Source of the DNA: Aporrectodea caliginosa
Taxonomy: Eukaryota; Annelida; Clitellata; Crassiclitellata; Lumbricidae
NCBI GenBank assembly: GCA_020284085.1
Contig: JACEVL010000209.1
Span: 62,001-126,000 of the forward strand
Direction of reading: 5' to 3'
Length of the DNA stretch: 64,000 bases
A program made the position numbers and the translations under genes. Below the pieces are notes generated by a model. That model searched no databases, was not told where the DNA came from, and saw only the letters and a list, made by a program, of their open reading frames with translations. Positions 32,437 to 41,873 of this stretch are shown here, piece after piece (position 1 is the stretch's first letter; the number at the start of each line of letters is the position of its first letter).

Positions 32437-35018
32437 ATGTTTGTCCTTCCATATTTTTCCAGACCATTCATTGCAGCTTTTCCTATAGCCACTCTACGAT
32501 TTATTTCCATATCACACTTTCCTTCTTTTTCTATTACTGATCCCAAAAACGTGAAGTTAGTTACCGTTTCTATTTCTTCTCCGTCTACTTCAAAACTGTC
32601 CTCCTCCTCTGTTGTCATGATCTTTGTCTTTTTTATATTGAAGTAGAGTCCTGCTTTCTCACTTTCACTCTTAAGCCTTCTTATCAGTGTTACCAACTCG
32701 TTTTTTTTACCCGCCAATAATGTTGTATCATCAGCGTATCTCAGATTGTTCATTATTCTTCCCGCTATCTTTATTCCTTCCTCAGCCTCATCCATTCCCG
32801 CCTGCCTCATTATCCTTTCAGCGTACATGTTAAATAAGACAGGAGACAGAATGCATCCTTGCCGCACTCCCTTCCTTATCCTAAAACTGTCAGTATCTCC
32901 ATATTCAGTCCTTATCACCGCTATCTGATCTTCGTACAGACCCCTAAGAAGTTGTACCAAGTGTTTCGGTATTCCCATTTCTCCCAAGGTTTTCCACATC
33001 AATTCATGATTAATGCAGTCAAACGCTTTACTATAATCGATGAAGCATATGTATACTTTCTGTCCATACTCCCTTTGTCTCTCCATTATCCACCTCATAT
33101 TGGCAATATGATCACGTGTTCCACGAGATTTCCTAAATCCTGCTTGACTATCAGGAAGCTCTCTCTCTATTGTACTCTCCATTCTTTTATGTAATATTTT
33201 AAGTAATATTTTGCTTATGTGCGATATCATTGCTATTGTCCTGTAATTTTCACACTCTTTCGCATCTCCTTTTTTAAATAAAGGTATAAAAACTGAACTT
33301 TTCCAATCTTCTGGCCATTTTCCAGTTCTCCATATGTTATTACAAATTTTTGTTATTGTCTTTGTCATCACGCCATCCCCACCTTTTACCATTTCTATTG
33401 GTATCCCGTCTTGACCCGGTGCCTTATTATCTTTCAATTGTTTGATAGCCCATTCTACCTCTGCTTCCATGACTTCCGGTTCAATTTCATACTCAGTTTC
33501 ATCCATTTTTTCTACCTTTACTCTTTTATCTTCGTTGTACAACTCTTCTGTGTATTCTTTCCATCTTTTCTTCATTCCTTCTTCGTCCGCAATTATGTGT
33601 CCATCACTTGCTTTCAATGATCCCATTCTTGGTGTGTTTTTTCTCGTTATTTCCCTTACTTTTGAAAACATTGTTTTAGTTCTTCCTTTTCTTCCCTCAT
33701 CCTCCATTTCTTTGCATAATTCATTTAGATGTTTTTCTTTGTCCATGCGTGCTTGTTTTTGGAATGCTCTATTCAGTTTTCTTACTTTATCTTTATCTCC
33801 TTCTCTTTTTGCTTCCCTTCTGTCCATGGCTATGTTGATAGCTTCTTTCGATAGCCAAGGAGTTGTTTTGGATTTTCTTTTCTTCGGAATATATTTCTCC
33901 GCAGTTTCTAAGATCGCTTCCTTTGTCTTTTCCCATAAATTGTTCTCAACCTCCTCTGTTTCCGCATCATCCCTCTCCAATATTTCAAATCTATTCCTTA
34001 TTTCTACTCTGTATTCCTGTGATATTTCCTTGCAGTCGTATGTGATCAATCTTTCTCCTGTTTTTAGTTTTTTAAATTTCATTTGCACTGTTGCCACTAG
34101 TAATTCATGATCAGTTCCACAGTCCGCACCTGGTTTTGTTCTCACATCCCTTATCGTGCTTTTCCATCTTTTATTTATCAGTATGTAATCAATCTGGTTC
34201 CTGTGTTTACCATCCGGTGAAGTCCACGTGTACAACCTTCTTTTTGGCTGTTCAAACCATGTATTCATTATTCTCAGGCTGTTTCCTTCACAAAAATCCA
34301 CTAATCTCTCTCCTGCATCGTTTTGCTCTCCCAACCCATGACCTCCTATCGTGTCTCCCCCTCCTCCATTATATTTTCCCACCTTTGCATTGAAGTCACC
34401 AATGACCATTACTACATCTCCTTTATGGGTTTTATCAATTATACTTTGTAATTCATTATAAAAGCTTTCATGCTCTTCTTCAGTCGCCATTGATGTTGGT
34501 GCATATATCTGTATGATTGTTGTGTTAACTTTCTTTCCTCGAAATCTTACGCTCAAGATTCTGTCACTCACTGTATCATAACCCATTATTGCATTTGCAC
34601 TTATTCTATCACACATAATTGCTACCCCACTTCTTCCTTTTTCTTTTTGACCCGACATTATTATCCTATAACCATTCCAGTTGAAATGACCTTGTCCTTT
34701 CCATCTTGTTTCGCTTAACCCCATGACTGATATTTCAAGTCGTTCCATCTCTCTCTGAATGATATCCATCTTTCCGCTCTGCATACTACGAACATTCCAT
34801 GTTCCTATTTTCATCTTCTTTTTGCAGCTCAGGACGAGTCTTTGCTTTCCAGTACGATCCGCCACAGAACCTCCTTTCGGCTTTTGTCCTGTTGCTTCAT
34901 TAGACTGGAATGCTTTCAACCCTCCATCTTGCTCTTTCCCAGTAGCTGTTGAGTCGCACTCCGGCCTGGGAGTCTCACCATCTGCGACTAATGCTTTGTT
35001 TGAATTTGCTTGATTCAT
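32433..35018 (-). CDS. Endonuclease-reverse transcriptase ORF of the RTE-like element (first frame)
   Basis: 861 codons. A Gln/Gly/Lys-rich leader of about 68 residues precedes the endonuclease (start 'MKIGTWNVRS'). The reverse transcriptase follows from about residue 530 to 770. The frame ends prematurely at 32433, within the C-terminal extension. The missing roughly 155 codons are intact in the adjacent frame (32436-31963). A single-base loss in an A homopolymer near 32457 explains this; a sequencing error there would look the same. The protein would nick the target and copy its own RNA onto the break. Both catalytic domains lie before the shift. Confidence 0.9.
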   Translation of the reverse strand: MNQANSNKALVADGETPRPECDSTATGKEQDGGLKAFQSNEATGQKPKGGSVADRTGKQRLVLSCKKKMKIGTWNVRSMQSGKMDIIQREMERLEISVMGLSETRWKGQGHFNWNGYRIIMSGQKEKGRSGVAIMCDRISANAIMGYDTVSDRILSVRFRGKKVNTTIIQIYAPTSMATEEEHESFYNELQSIIDKTHKGDVVMVIGDFNAKVGKYNGGGGDTIGGHGLGEQNDAGERLVDFCEGNSLRIMNTWFEQPKRRLYTWTSPDGKHRNQIDYILINKRWKSTIRDVRTKPGADCGTDHELLVATVQMKFKKLKTGERLITYDCKEISQEYRVEIRNRFEILERDDAETEEVENNLWEKTKEAILETAEKYIPKKRKSKTTPWLSKEAINIAMDRREAKREGDKDKVRKLNRAFQKQARMDKEKHLNELCKEMEDEGRKGRTKTMFSKVREITRKNTPRMGSLKASDGHIIADEEGMKKRWKEYTEELYNEDKRVKVEKMDETEYEIEPEVMEAEVEWAIKQLKDNKAPGQDGIPIEMVKGGDGVMTKTITKICNNIWRTGKWPEDWKSSVFIPLFKKGDAKECENYRTIAMISHISKILLKILHKRMESTIERELPDSQAGFRKSRGTRDHIANMRWIMERQREYGQKVYICFIDYSKAFDCINHELMWKTLGEMGIPKHLVQLLRGLYEDQIAVIRTEYGDTDSFRIRKGVRQGCILSPVLFNMYAERIMRQAGMDEAEEGIKIAGRIMNNLRYADDTTLLAGKKNELVTLIRRLKSESEKAGLYFNIKKTKIMTTEEEDSFEVDGEEIETVTNFTFLGSVIEKEGKCDMEINRRVAIGKAAMNGLEKYGRTNM

Positions 35019-35287
35019 AAAGGTTTTCTTGGCATGTTAACAGGGGTGGTTTGCCATTGCCTTCCCCTGGTTTTGCCTGCCGTGCCCGTTCGTTCCCCTA
35101 CCCAATAAGGAGGGTACTAACAGTCTGCACCACTTGAAGGTGGACACGGAGGACTTTGGTTCATCAGCCCAGGTCGGTTCCGAATCTACGATCAGTGAAT
35201 ACGTCGATCGGATTTCCTCCCTGTGTTACTCTAAGCAAGCTAGGCAAGCCTAGACGAGCCTAAAGTGACTGATGAGCCTTTGCAGAC

Positions 35288-35440
35288 CAGATTAATAATA
35301 GTAATATTAATAATAATAATAACAATTACAATTTAAATCTCCACACACAGAGGTTCTGCATAGCGACTTTGATCAAGTCTTACACTCACAAGTCCTTGGC
35401 ACCATCGACTGATGCTTGGTCATGAGATAGTGGTGCTTTA
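35288..35440. repeat. Continuation of the 150-bp tandem array, with right target duplication at 35288-35299
   Basis: Same unit as 30990-31955. It starts with the duplicated CAGATTAATAAT and ends at GATAGTGGTGCTTTATAAA, where LINE-derived sequence begins. Confidence 0.88.
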
Positions 35441-35735
35441 TAAAGTGGTCCGGGCCACCACTGTTAACAGCATGCTTTATTGTTCGCAAGTGTGGTGGGG
35501 TTTCACCAGCAAACAGGAACGTGACTCTCTAAGTGCTCTGGTCCGCAAGCTGGTACGCTTTAGCTTCCTATCCAAATCGTTCCCTACTTTTGAGGAACTC
35601 TGTAAACAAGCTGACCAAATCCTTTTTAGAAATATTTTAAATAATCCTGTCCAGGCATATTCTCCATTACCTACTACCCCCTGTTCAATATACTGGTCAC
35701 GACCTGCGCCCACTGCTCACAATAACGTGCTCGGC
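35440..35735 (+). mobile_element. Fragment of a non-LTR reverse transcriptase C-terminus
   Basis: The plus frame (part of 35412-35771) reads 'YCSQVWWGFTSKQERD', 'VRKLVRFSF', 'TFEELCKQADQILFRNIL' and a broken 'RPRAHN'-like end. It is related to the coding part of 6690-7160. Truncated at both ends. Confidence 0.75.
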
Positions 35736-35858
35736 ATTCTATTAGTTTCATGGACTGCAAGTGTAGGCTAATATAGAATGCTGTACAGCTAGGCCACGGC
35801 ATTTTTAGGGCATTCTATTAGTTTCATGGACTGCAAATGTAGGCTAATATAGAACTAT
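35733..35858. repeat. Direct repeat of about 50 bp, period 77
   Basis: GGCATTCTATTAGTTTCATG...GTAGGCTAATATAGAA occurs twice, at about 35733 and 35810, with one visible difference. Confidence 0.8.
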
Positions 35859-36009
35859 CTTTGGTCCAAGCATTGTAGTGCACCATGATTGGTCGACATA
35901 AATGACACATGAAGTATAACTTACACGGAGATTCTCAACCGTTCTTATACGGTACATTATGTCATGATGTTACACGGAATGTAGCATTTTTTTCATGTTT
36001 TCTAATGAT

Positions 36010-36480
36010 GACGCTAACCCTAACCCTAACCGACCCTCACAACGCCTAACCTGACCCTCACGATGCCTAACCGACTCTCACGATGCCAAATAGCAAATAA
36101 CGAGCATCGGTAATAGATTCGTTAGGCTTTAGATTTGCAAAATTCGGAAATCCGCTACCTCTGGCTGAGCATTTAACCACTGAGTAAAAGGCAAAGATTT
36201 GTTACATGCAGAGTGAACTATACGCAGATAGATCTTCTGCCGACGAAGATTCCACTGCAACAGAAACGATCATATTAATTCTGCAGCGAAAATCGGCAAA
36301 CTTACGGTATTCGGGGCTGAAGGGTTATAGTGTCTCGGAGCATGTTGCGTGGATGCCGGACGGTACCAGGTTTTCTAATGATAATATTAACCCTGGCCCT
36401 AACCGACCCTTACGACGCCATAAACATACGCACTAATCCTCAGCTCCCAATACTATAAGCTTGCCGGAAAATCTTCGACC
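36010..36480. repeat. Dispersed repeat with CCTAACCCTAACC words (copy 1)
   Basis: 36290-36475 aligns with 46640-46860 (GGCTGAAGG.TTATA, GCCGGA.GGTACC, CTAACCGACCCT, CTATAAGCTTGCC). Short telomere-like words are part of this repeat. Confidence 0.7.
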
Positions 36481-36714
36481 ATGGACAAAGACTAGAGCGT
36501 TTCTGAAAATGTTAATATGACCTACAAACATATCAAACTACAAAATGGCAAAATTACAGACTAATTTGAAATATGGTCACTTACAGCGTAATTCACATAT
36601 TCGATGATTTCTCATAATTTCAAAATTTGCCACGAGGCCTCACGATGGCCGCCCTTTGTTCAAACTTTCAATCGTCCACTTCGACCGCGCGCGCATGCGC
36701 ATAAGAAATCCATA

Positions 36715-36835
36715 CGCGTACGGCGTGCCTCGTGTTTCCTACGTTGCCGTGGCTGGGCTCGGAGCGCTTCTGAGCAGATTTCTTGAAGGGCGCTATATAA
36801 TCTTCCAGAATGAATGAATGAATATATATATACAC
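36715..36835 (+). mobile_element. L2/CR1-like 3' end remnant with (GAATGAAT)n
   Basis: CTCGGAGCGCTTCTGAGCAG...CTTGAAGGGCGCTATATAAT followed by GAATGAATGAATG and AT-rich sequence. Confidence 0.7.
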
Positions 36836-36989
36836 ATATACATATAAATATAAATGTATATACGTGCTTTGAGTAATTATAGTGGAAAAATTAGAAAAAA
36901 CTTGTGAATTAAAGGCGTTCCTTTCATGACCTCAGACGTAAAAACCAAAGTGATGAAAACGGACAGGTACACACGCAAGCAAGGGATAC

Positions 36990-36990
36990 A

Positions 36991-37042
<52 letters not shown>
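36990..37042. repeat. (AT)n microsatellite
   Basis: Perfect TA dinucleotides. A second tract lies at 37636-37671. Confidence 0.97.
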
Positions 37043-37047
<5 letters not shown>

Positions 37048-37499
37048 CAGACCGATAGGCCTACAGACAACAGATCTACTGACGTCTCAAAACAGCAAAG
37101 GACAAAGGCTGCAGAAAATGCGAAGCCCCTCAAGTCGTGGAGATGCAGGTGCACTGATATAAAGCTTGATATTATTGTATTGATATTATATAAAATTTTA
37201 ACAATACTTCATGTGTAAATTTTATAAAGTAGAAAACACAGGATTTCACTGCGCATCGTTGCCAGATAATATTAAAAGACATTAAATCATAATGTTTTGC
37301 AGCATCTGCAAGCAGCTGTACACGAAATATCGAAATAATAGCCGGTCTAATGCAGTATAGGCTATACCACGCTGGGCGCCCAGGTAGGCTACGTTCTTAC
37401 CATTAAAGCCATTTACTGTCGAACCATCTGGAGCTTGCCGAACGATTACTTCAATGAGACATGGATCTAGGTCCTATGTATAATTGTCTGCCATTTGTA

Positions 37500-37550
37500 T
37501 TGAAATATTTACATAGCGCCTCTTAAGCATGACTCAGAGGCCTCTCATAT
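37500..37550 (-). mobile_element. L2/CR1-like 3' end remnant
   Basis: Minus strand: GAGAGGCCTCTGAGTCATGC...AAGAGGCGCTATGTAAATA and a short ATACAA end. Confidence 0.5.
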
Positions 37551-37632
37551 GATCATAATTTTATTAGCCTCTATAGACTTTTTTTCTTTTATTTTTGTTC
37601 TTTTATTTAAAAAATTGTAAAGTTGCTGCAAT

Positions 37633-37671
<39 letters not shown>

Positions 37672-37673
<2 letters not shown>

Positions 37674-38690
37674 GAAAATTCAATTTTGTGGAGGGGTATT
37701 ATAAATTTAGACCTAATTCGGCGCAGAGTAGATAAATTGTCAAAATTACAAAAATTGTACAAAAAGTGCAATTTTTTCATTTTCTCAGCGAAAAGAACCT
37801 AATTCTCACCTTTTTAATGTAAATAATGCAAAGAAATGCACTGAAAATTCTAGCAAACATAAAGGTAAACAAGCAACAATCAGTGACAAAAATCCGTTGC
37901 TCCTCTATGCTATTCATACAATTTTACAACAACAACAACAACAACAACAAATAGAAATAATGTCCGTTGCGCGATGAATAATAAATTTAGAGATGCAGTA
38001 CTACCAAGTCAAGGTAGCTCATAAGTGCAAAAACATGCACTATAAACTGTTATGCATGGCCTCTAATGGTGCAATCTAATGGTGCAAAAATGCAATTCAG
38101 GCCCATTATAGGGTCAGCGAAATTTCATTGGCTGGGCTATAATAAGGCTTGTTTAGTTTCCACCTGAAACCGTAACAAACATCTTGGATTAAACGATCAC
38201 CTTTTTATTCCCTTTACCAGTGTTTCTTTTAGTTTAATTGTATCGATTCTATGATGTTAGTTAGGATAAAATGGCCATAAAATTGCATGTCTGTCATAAT
38301 TATTTAATTTTCCAGCACCAGTGAACAGGCCAGCATAATAACACAAAAAAATATCAAGAAGTATGCCTACCGTGTTCTGCATCAATATGGAGAGTAGGAA
38401 CTCAGCCGAATAAACTCGATCGTTTGACGATTTTTAAAGTAAAGACACGGACTGCTGTCTTATGATCGTTCAGTTCACGTTGCGTAAAAAGGACGTTCCT
38501 TACAGATAACTCTAGTTCGGATCGATGCGCTTTGTTGAAATGCACTGCATCGTTCGAGATCGTTCACGGAGTTCAGTAGTGCGGTCGTACTAAGCTTAAG
38601 CTGTGTGAAATCGATGCTAGCGAAGATAGCATGGCAATAACTTTAAGCGAACAGTTATTGCGAATGGGGACTCGAATCATTGAAATTTGA
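37672..38690. other. No gene seen
   Basis: AT-rich sequence, with (CAA)n at about 37927-37950. No coding signal. Confidence 0.45.
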
Positions 38691-38695
38691 GCAGG

Positions 38696-39168
38696 GTCAG
38701 TATGGACTCGTCCATTCATAGGATATTATACGATTGCTATAGAAAATACCTTAACATTTAGCCTACATTTACAATTATGAGACCGATCCGTATTCTGCCG
38801 AAATGAAATCAATAATTCAACATCAACCATCTGGAACAGCCAATCTGCTGACGTTATTCAGAATCGCCTTGTCCGCAGACATATTCGTCAAGCGGCGTAC
38901 GTACGTATACCTATTTGTATTGAATAATTATTAGTTGCTGTTTAATTTCACCTGTTGTCCATCAACTCCTGGGATTCCTCGTTCAGATAATTTCATATGG
39001 AATGCTAGATTACAATGTGTTAGTTACGTACGTGGTTCAAGATTTCATCAGCTCTGGATTAAAGTGCAAGTTGCTAATCCGGTGACTCAATTGTATGCAT
39101 TATCAAAATGAATCTTGACAGATAGTAGGCTTCCAGGAAACCCTATGAATGGACGAGTCCAGACTGAC
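38696..39168. mobile_element. 473-bp element with about 27-bp terminal inverted repeats
   Basis: The left end 38696-38722 starts GTCAGTATGGACTCGTCC. The right end 39142-39168 is its reverse complement, with one mismatch in 27. No ORF, and no clear target duplication at the edges. Candidate MITE of unassigned superfamily. Confidence 0.7.
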
Positions 39169-39374
39169 GCGCGAGACCTCGATAACATGAGTTCAAATCA
39201 CTAAGAGACAACGGCGATAGAATTAAAAACTTCAAAAACGTAAATTATGTCACAAATCTGCATTAACACGCCAGACCACCAAAGAAACCTATGCTAGACC
39301 TCTTCTACAAACTTCCTATCTCCTTCCTACTGCCTGCTACGCAAGGGAACGACAACGAAATGCTACGAAGAAGC

Positions 39375-39548
39375 AGCGACCGACACCTTTCACTGCACGG
39401 TCTTCACGGGATCTCCAGCGACCGACACCTTTCACTGCACGGTCTTCACGGGGTCTCCAGCGACCGACACCTTTCACTGCACGGTCTTCACGGGTCTCCA
39501 GCGACCGACACCTTTCACTGCACGGTCTTCACGGGGTCTCCAGCGACC
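39375..39548 (+). repeat. 42-bp tandem repeat, four copies
   Basis: The unit starts AGCGACCGACACCTTTCACT. The fourth copy is offset by one base. The unit is 14 codons long, so a local frame (39291-39581) is open by periodicity. No evidence that it is a gene. Confidence 0.85.
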
Positions 39549-39679
39549 GTTGCCGCTCACGACTTCGTTCCTTCCTCTTAGCATCCCCGAATTAAACACT
39601 TCGAGACTTTACCGACCAGCTTCGACTACTACGATGTCTCCAAGGGACGATCAGCGCTCGTGAATAAGCTGGTGCCCAG

Positions 39680-39768
39680 CGTTCGTGAATGCTGGTGCCC
39701 TGCGCTTGGCTTTCCAGTGGCGCTTTAGAAGTTTGAGATTACGATTACGATTACGAATTATCCTACAC
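39680..39768 (+). mobile_element. Dispersed repeat 3' end with (ATTACG)n tail (copy 4)
   Basis: Contains AAGCTGGTGCCCAGCG, CTTGGCTTTCCAGTGGCGCTT and ATTACGATTACGATTACG. It shares the tail type with the LINE at 10515-12298, and the core with 9305-9378 and 15068-15125. Confidence 0.7.
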
Positions 39769-39769
39769 A

Positions 39770-40495
39770 TAACCCCTCTATGATTCGGCCTTACGACTTA
39801 CATCCTGAAATGAGCATTCCAGTTGCTGGGCTGGCGTGACAACAGTTAAATATTCCTGTGAGACAATCACCAAATCCTTCTGCTGCGTCTTCTGCACCTT
39901 TTAGCACTCAGTTTTATTGTTTCATTTATTAATGTTATAGTGATTAACTTGATTTTTAAAATATATGTTTTCATTTCAAGTTGGAGATACCCAGATAAGA
40001 AGCTGGATTGTAATACTTATTATTCCTGCCATCCACCGTTTATTTATTTTATACTACGGGTTGAAAATTCGTATATAAAGTTTACTTCTCAGTGATAGTT
40101 ATGTAAGTACTTGACACACTTTTATAGACTGAGTTCGTTGTCCAATATTTGTCCCTTTCCTAACTTCCACAATACTAGTTCTTCGAGTAAACTGTTGAGA
40201 TTGTTATCTAATTATCGATACTATCGTAGTCCACTATTTGAACTAGACTGATGTTGTATGTTAATGATACCTAATGGGGAAAACCAGTCACAGATTGTTT
40301 GGTAAGATTAGATATTTGTTCCTTATGATAAAGAATAAGAATAGTTTAATATACGATAATAAAGAAGACTGATAATGTTATTTATAATGACCTTCTGTTC
40401 ATGAAATATAATAATAACTATTATGTTCACTAATTATGTTCTAATCAACGATCACATTCAATGAGAATAGATATGTACAGACCTCATATCCTTCT
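39770..40495. other. No gene seen
   Basis: AT-rich non-coding sequence. Confidence 0.4.
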
Positions 40496-40496
40496 A

Positions 40497-41097
40497 GCAC
40501 GGAACCCAGACAGATGTCTGTCTGCCTTTCTCTTTTCACTGTTTCTCTTGTCTTAGGTCTGTCTGCTCTTTGTTTTCATATTCAACCTGTCTTAAATCTC
40601 TCTGGTTGTTTGTTTTCTTTCCCTGTCTTGCCTTAGGTCTGTCTGCCTTTGTTTATCTCTTTCTGTTATCTTTTTCTGTTCTACGAAAATATGAGCCAAA
40701 TCTTATTCCGTCGTCAACCAATGGCCGGATGAAGCTCTTTACTGGAAGGATCAGAATTCTGGACAGGAGCTACTAAGACGATCCAGTTCACCGACTCTCG
40801 TGGAAGCAGCTAGGTTAGTTTGAGTTTTTGTGAAGGTTTTTGACGAATCCGATAGATTGCTGGCTGATGAAAATCTTCAGGTCCTTTGAAAGATGCTAAG
40901 TAGATAAGATATAGATGAGACGCAGGTCGTTTCATGTCTTAGGTATTTCTGTCTCTCCATTTATCTTTTTCTCTTATCTTAGATATCATATCTCTGCTTC
41001 CGTAGTTTCTTTTCTTCTGTTATATCTAACGCATGTCTTTCTATCTGCGATCTCTCTCTCCTTTTCTTGTCTTAGGTCAGTCGGCCTCTCTCTTTTC
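40497..41097 (+). repeat. Detached fragment of the complex satellite
   Basis: Same sequence as the satellite segment at 47250-47700 and 48780-49330 (GTCTGTCTGCCTTTCTC, CGAAAATATGAGCCAAATCT, GCCGGATGAAGCTCTTTACT, ATGCTAAGTAGATAAGATAT). It is cut at 41097 by the LINE that follows. Confidence 0.9.
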
Positions 41098-41120
41098 AGA
41101 TTTGTGTAGCGCCAGGTCAG

Positions 41121-41749
41121 TTGAATCTTCTGACAGTCGCTCTCTATCGGAGAACACATGGCCAGTTCTTGGTTTTCGACTGGACTCATTTGGAGTTCGG
41201 CACGTACATCGATTTTGCTCAGCGTCGGCCATTAACTGTGGACGACCTGGAAAACTACACTAGGCTGGATAACCTTATTGTGCATGGCCTACCCGAACTC
41301 ATGGAGCCAACTACACAATCAACCTCACCTCGTTCCGATGTGACTTCTACGAACCTAATCCTGGACTTGTGCCACAATCGACTGGGCCTTGACCTCACAG
41401 AGTCAGATATCTCTACTGCTCATCGTATCTTCACTACCGGCAAACAGATAATCCGCGACCGATCCTGGTGAGATTTACATCACGTCGAGCCAGAAACCTA
41501 GTCTTCATGGCCAGAAAATCACTTCGATTGAGTTCTTCACCTCCTATGTCTGTGCCAGTCTACATCAACGAGCACCTTACTAAGCACAACTCTCATATCT
41601 ACTCCCACGCCAGAAAGCTAGTAAGGGAAAAGAAACTTAACTCTACCTGGACCTCTGGAGGGATTACTTACATCCGCCGTACGTCTGCCCTGGAAGACAA
41701 AGCACAGCGGATCCGCCTGATGGAAGACCTGATGGAAGACCAGGGCTAG
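41121..41749 (+). pseudogene. LINE ORF1 C-terminal part, one frameshift
   Basis: Two overlapping frames (41121-41471 and 41468-41749) read one protein. It has the RNA-binding region typical of LINE ORF1 proteins: 'ENYTRLDNLIVHGLPE', 'AHRIF', then after the shift 'VRFTSRRARNLVFMARKSL', 'VYINEHLTKHNSHIY', 'ARKLVREKK' and 'STWTSGGITYI'. The shift lies near 41455-41470. The usual N-terminal part is missing. The family's role is RNA binding and particle formation for retrotransposition. Confidence 0.75.
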
Positions 41750-41873
41750 AAATCAAAGTCCTTATTCCTGCCTGAGCTCATGCACTCCTATTTTTTGCGT
41801 TTCATCATTTTGTGTTACACTGCAGTTTGCAGTTTCGTTTTGTTGGTGCCTTTGCGCTTGATGTGATTTAACC

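Larger units (their letters stand above)
31956..35287 (-). mobile_element. RTE-like non-LTR retrotransposon, nearly intact
   Basis: A 3.3-kb element with a perfect 12-bp target duplication on both sides, inserted in the 150-bp tandem array. One long frame (35018 to 32433) encodes an AP-type endonuclease ('GTWNVRS', 'GLSETRW', 'GDFNAKVG', 'GTDHELL') and a reverse transcriptase ('APGQDGIP', 'FIDYSKAFDCINH', 'GVRQGCILSP', catalytic YADD at about residues 761-764). The coding continues in another frame (32436 to 31963) after a one-base shift at an A run, through the 'GRPRKKW' C-terminal block. The 3' UTR is only about 7 bp and ends in a short AAGGTGAC-type duplication. The 5' leader has the word GGCAATGGCAAACCACC. 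Transcription is opposite to window numbering. Confidence 0.92.

Noticed and set aside
33442..34110. Plus-strand frames opposite the RTE-like element
   Set aside because: Antisense shadows of the reverse transcriptase frame.
36017..36032. Interstitial telomere or chromosome fusion
   Set aside because: Only about two to three CCCTAA units, inside a dispersed repeat with a second diverged copy.
39291..39581. 96-codon frame with HLSLHGLHG repeats as a repeat protein gene
   Set aside because: Open because the 42-bp unit is a multiple of three. No conserved flanking coding sequence, and it sits just upstream of a dispersed repeat end.
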